Shown one piece after another: positions 63,685 to 64,000 of a stretch of DNA of 64,000 nucleotides (its first letter is position 1; the number at the start of each line of letters is the position of its first letter). Under the pieces are notes generated by a model. It searched no databases. It saw only the letters and a program-made list of their open reading frames with translations, and was not told where the DNA came from. A program made the position numbers and the translations under genes. Origin of the DNA: Bacteroidaceae bacterium. GTDB taxonomy: Bacteria; Bacteroidota; Bacteroidia; Bacteroidales; Bacteroidaceae. Location of the stretch: assembly GCA_017619585.1 (NCBI GenBank), contig JAFZSA010000018.1:1-64000 (forward strand), written 5' to 3'.

Positions 63685-63895
63685 AAGAATGGAGGTTTTT
63701 GGCAAGAACAGCCGTTGGATAATCATGATAGCCTGCGTGCTTATCGTAGCGGGCTATCTGCTGATGGCTGGGTCGGGAAGTACGGAACAGCACTTCGATG
63801 CTGATATCTTCTCTACACGACGAATTGTAGTTGCGCCCATACTTTGTCTGGCGGGATATCTGCTTATTGTTGTGGCTATCCTTAGGAAGGGATAA
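63650..63895 (+). CDS. DUF3098 small membrane protein
   Basis: The 81-residue product (MNTTQHKQPETERMEVFGKNSRW...) matches DUF3098: two membrane segments, IIMIACVLIVAGYLLMAG (residues 21-38) and RIVVAPILCLAGYLLIVVAIL (58-78), separated by a short loop with DADIFSTRR. It is regularly near ftsX, uppP and truB in Bacteroidetes, and the function is unknown. It overlaps the DUF2723 gene by 35 nt in another frame. A terminator follows 3 nt after the stop. Confidence 0.85.
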   Translation: MNTTQHKQPETERMEVFGKNSRWIIMIACVLIVAGYLLMAGSGSTEQHFDADIFSTRRIVVAPILCLAGYLLIVVAILRKG

Positions 63896-63898
63896 ACA

Positions 63899-63925
63899 AA
63901 AAGCTCCGGGGAGACCGGAGCTTTT
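63899..63925. terminator. bidirectional terminator
   Basis: The 11-bp perfect stem AAAAGCTCCGG and its complement has a 5-nt loop and sits between the convergent DUF3098 gene and the gene at the window edge. Confidence 0.85.
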
Positions 63926-63945
63926 CTTATATAGAAATATTGTTT

Positions 63946-64000
63946 TTACTTTACACGGTAACGAACTTCCTTTGTACGGAACTTCTTTACGGTCTTGGGA
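63946..64000 (-). CDS. 3' end of a minus-strand gene running out of the window
   Basis: The minus strand encodes ...PKTVKKFRTKEVRYRVK and a TAA ending at 63946. This is the C-terminus of a gene whose start lies beyond 64000. Seventeen residues are too few to name a family. The bidirectional terminator at 63899-63925 lies 20 nt downstream. Confidence 0.65.
   Translation of the reverse strand, partial: PKTVKKFRTKEVRYRVK

Overview
The window looks like chromosomal DNA of a Bacteroidales bacterium, most likely Prevotella in the broad sense. Three things point there. Most gene starts lack a Shine-Dalgarno box, and many are preceded by the Bacteroidetes -7 element TAnnTTTG. The gene content is typical of the group: DUF4492-cydAB, rubrerythrin, DUF3098, an SPFH/NfeD pair, a large GH2 enzyme and proteins with gliding/T9SS-like C-terminal tails. 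Intergenic DNA is full of short heptad-type words such as TTCAATG and TTCAAAA. Species cannot be fixed from this alone.

Region 1 (1-17.1 kb) is an accessory island built around a polysaccharide-initiation transferase (WecA-like, 3425-4510) and a broken WbuC cupin. It carries an ATPase-TOPRIM (OLD-like) gene followed by a helicase-associated-domain protein and two overlapping membrane/coiled-coil proteins; a GHKL ATPase fused to a PD-(D/E)XK-like nuclease; a RelA/SpoT-domain protein with a long extra C-terminus; a zeta-toxin locus with a frameshifted toxin; a Septu-like PtuA/PtuB pair; an overlapping HNH - unknown - nucleotidyltransferase trio; a REP-associated tyrosine transposase (RAYT) with three REP palindromes; an ATPase fragment; and a Fic protein with a palindromic operator candidate. 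The REP palindromes have remodelled coding sequences: one joins half a WbuC cupin to unrelated sequence, one supplies a stop codon, and one splits a small ORF.

Region 2 (17.2-25.3 kb) has an AlkD-sigma-like fusion followed by an MGMT-type alkyltransferase, an intact WbuC, a flavin reductase, a CapD/FlaA1-type sugar dehydratase, a GNAT acetyltransferase and PurU. The spacers hold modular hairpin-forming repeats with conserved ends and variable cores.

Region 3 (25.4-35 kb) encodes two secreted proteins (BIg2/RCC1 and a probable beta-helix with Fn3-like domains) and an oxygen-defence and respiration block (SOD, rubrerythrin, DUF4492, CydA, CydB). Region 4 (35-41.2 kb), on the minus strand, is a GDP-fucose/fucose locus: gmd, fcl, a cytidylyltransferase-GHMP kinase fusion, a FucP-type permease, a mutarotase and a UDG-fold protein. 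It is followed by tRNA-Leu(CAA).

Region 5 (41.3-64 kb) is mostly core: metallophosphoesterase, aquaporin, SPFH/NfeD pair, Nudix, topA-aroK, speA, argB, an ECF sigma factor with its partner, GH2 beta-galactosidase, VanX-type dipeptidase, a membrane-anchored winged-helix regulator, a DUF2723 membrane protein, DUF3098 and the 3' end of one more minus-strand gene.

A theme across the whole window is that repeat words normally found between genes also occur in frame inside at least eight genes (wecA-like, AlkD-sigma, DUF4492 protein, cydA, fucP, ECF sigma, GH2, DUF2723), where they encode short low-complexity inserts or tails.
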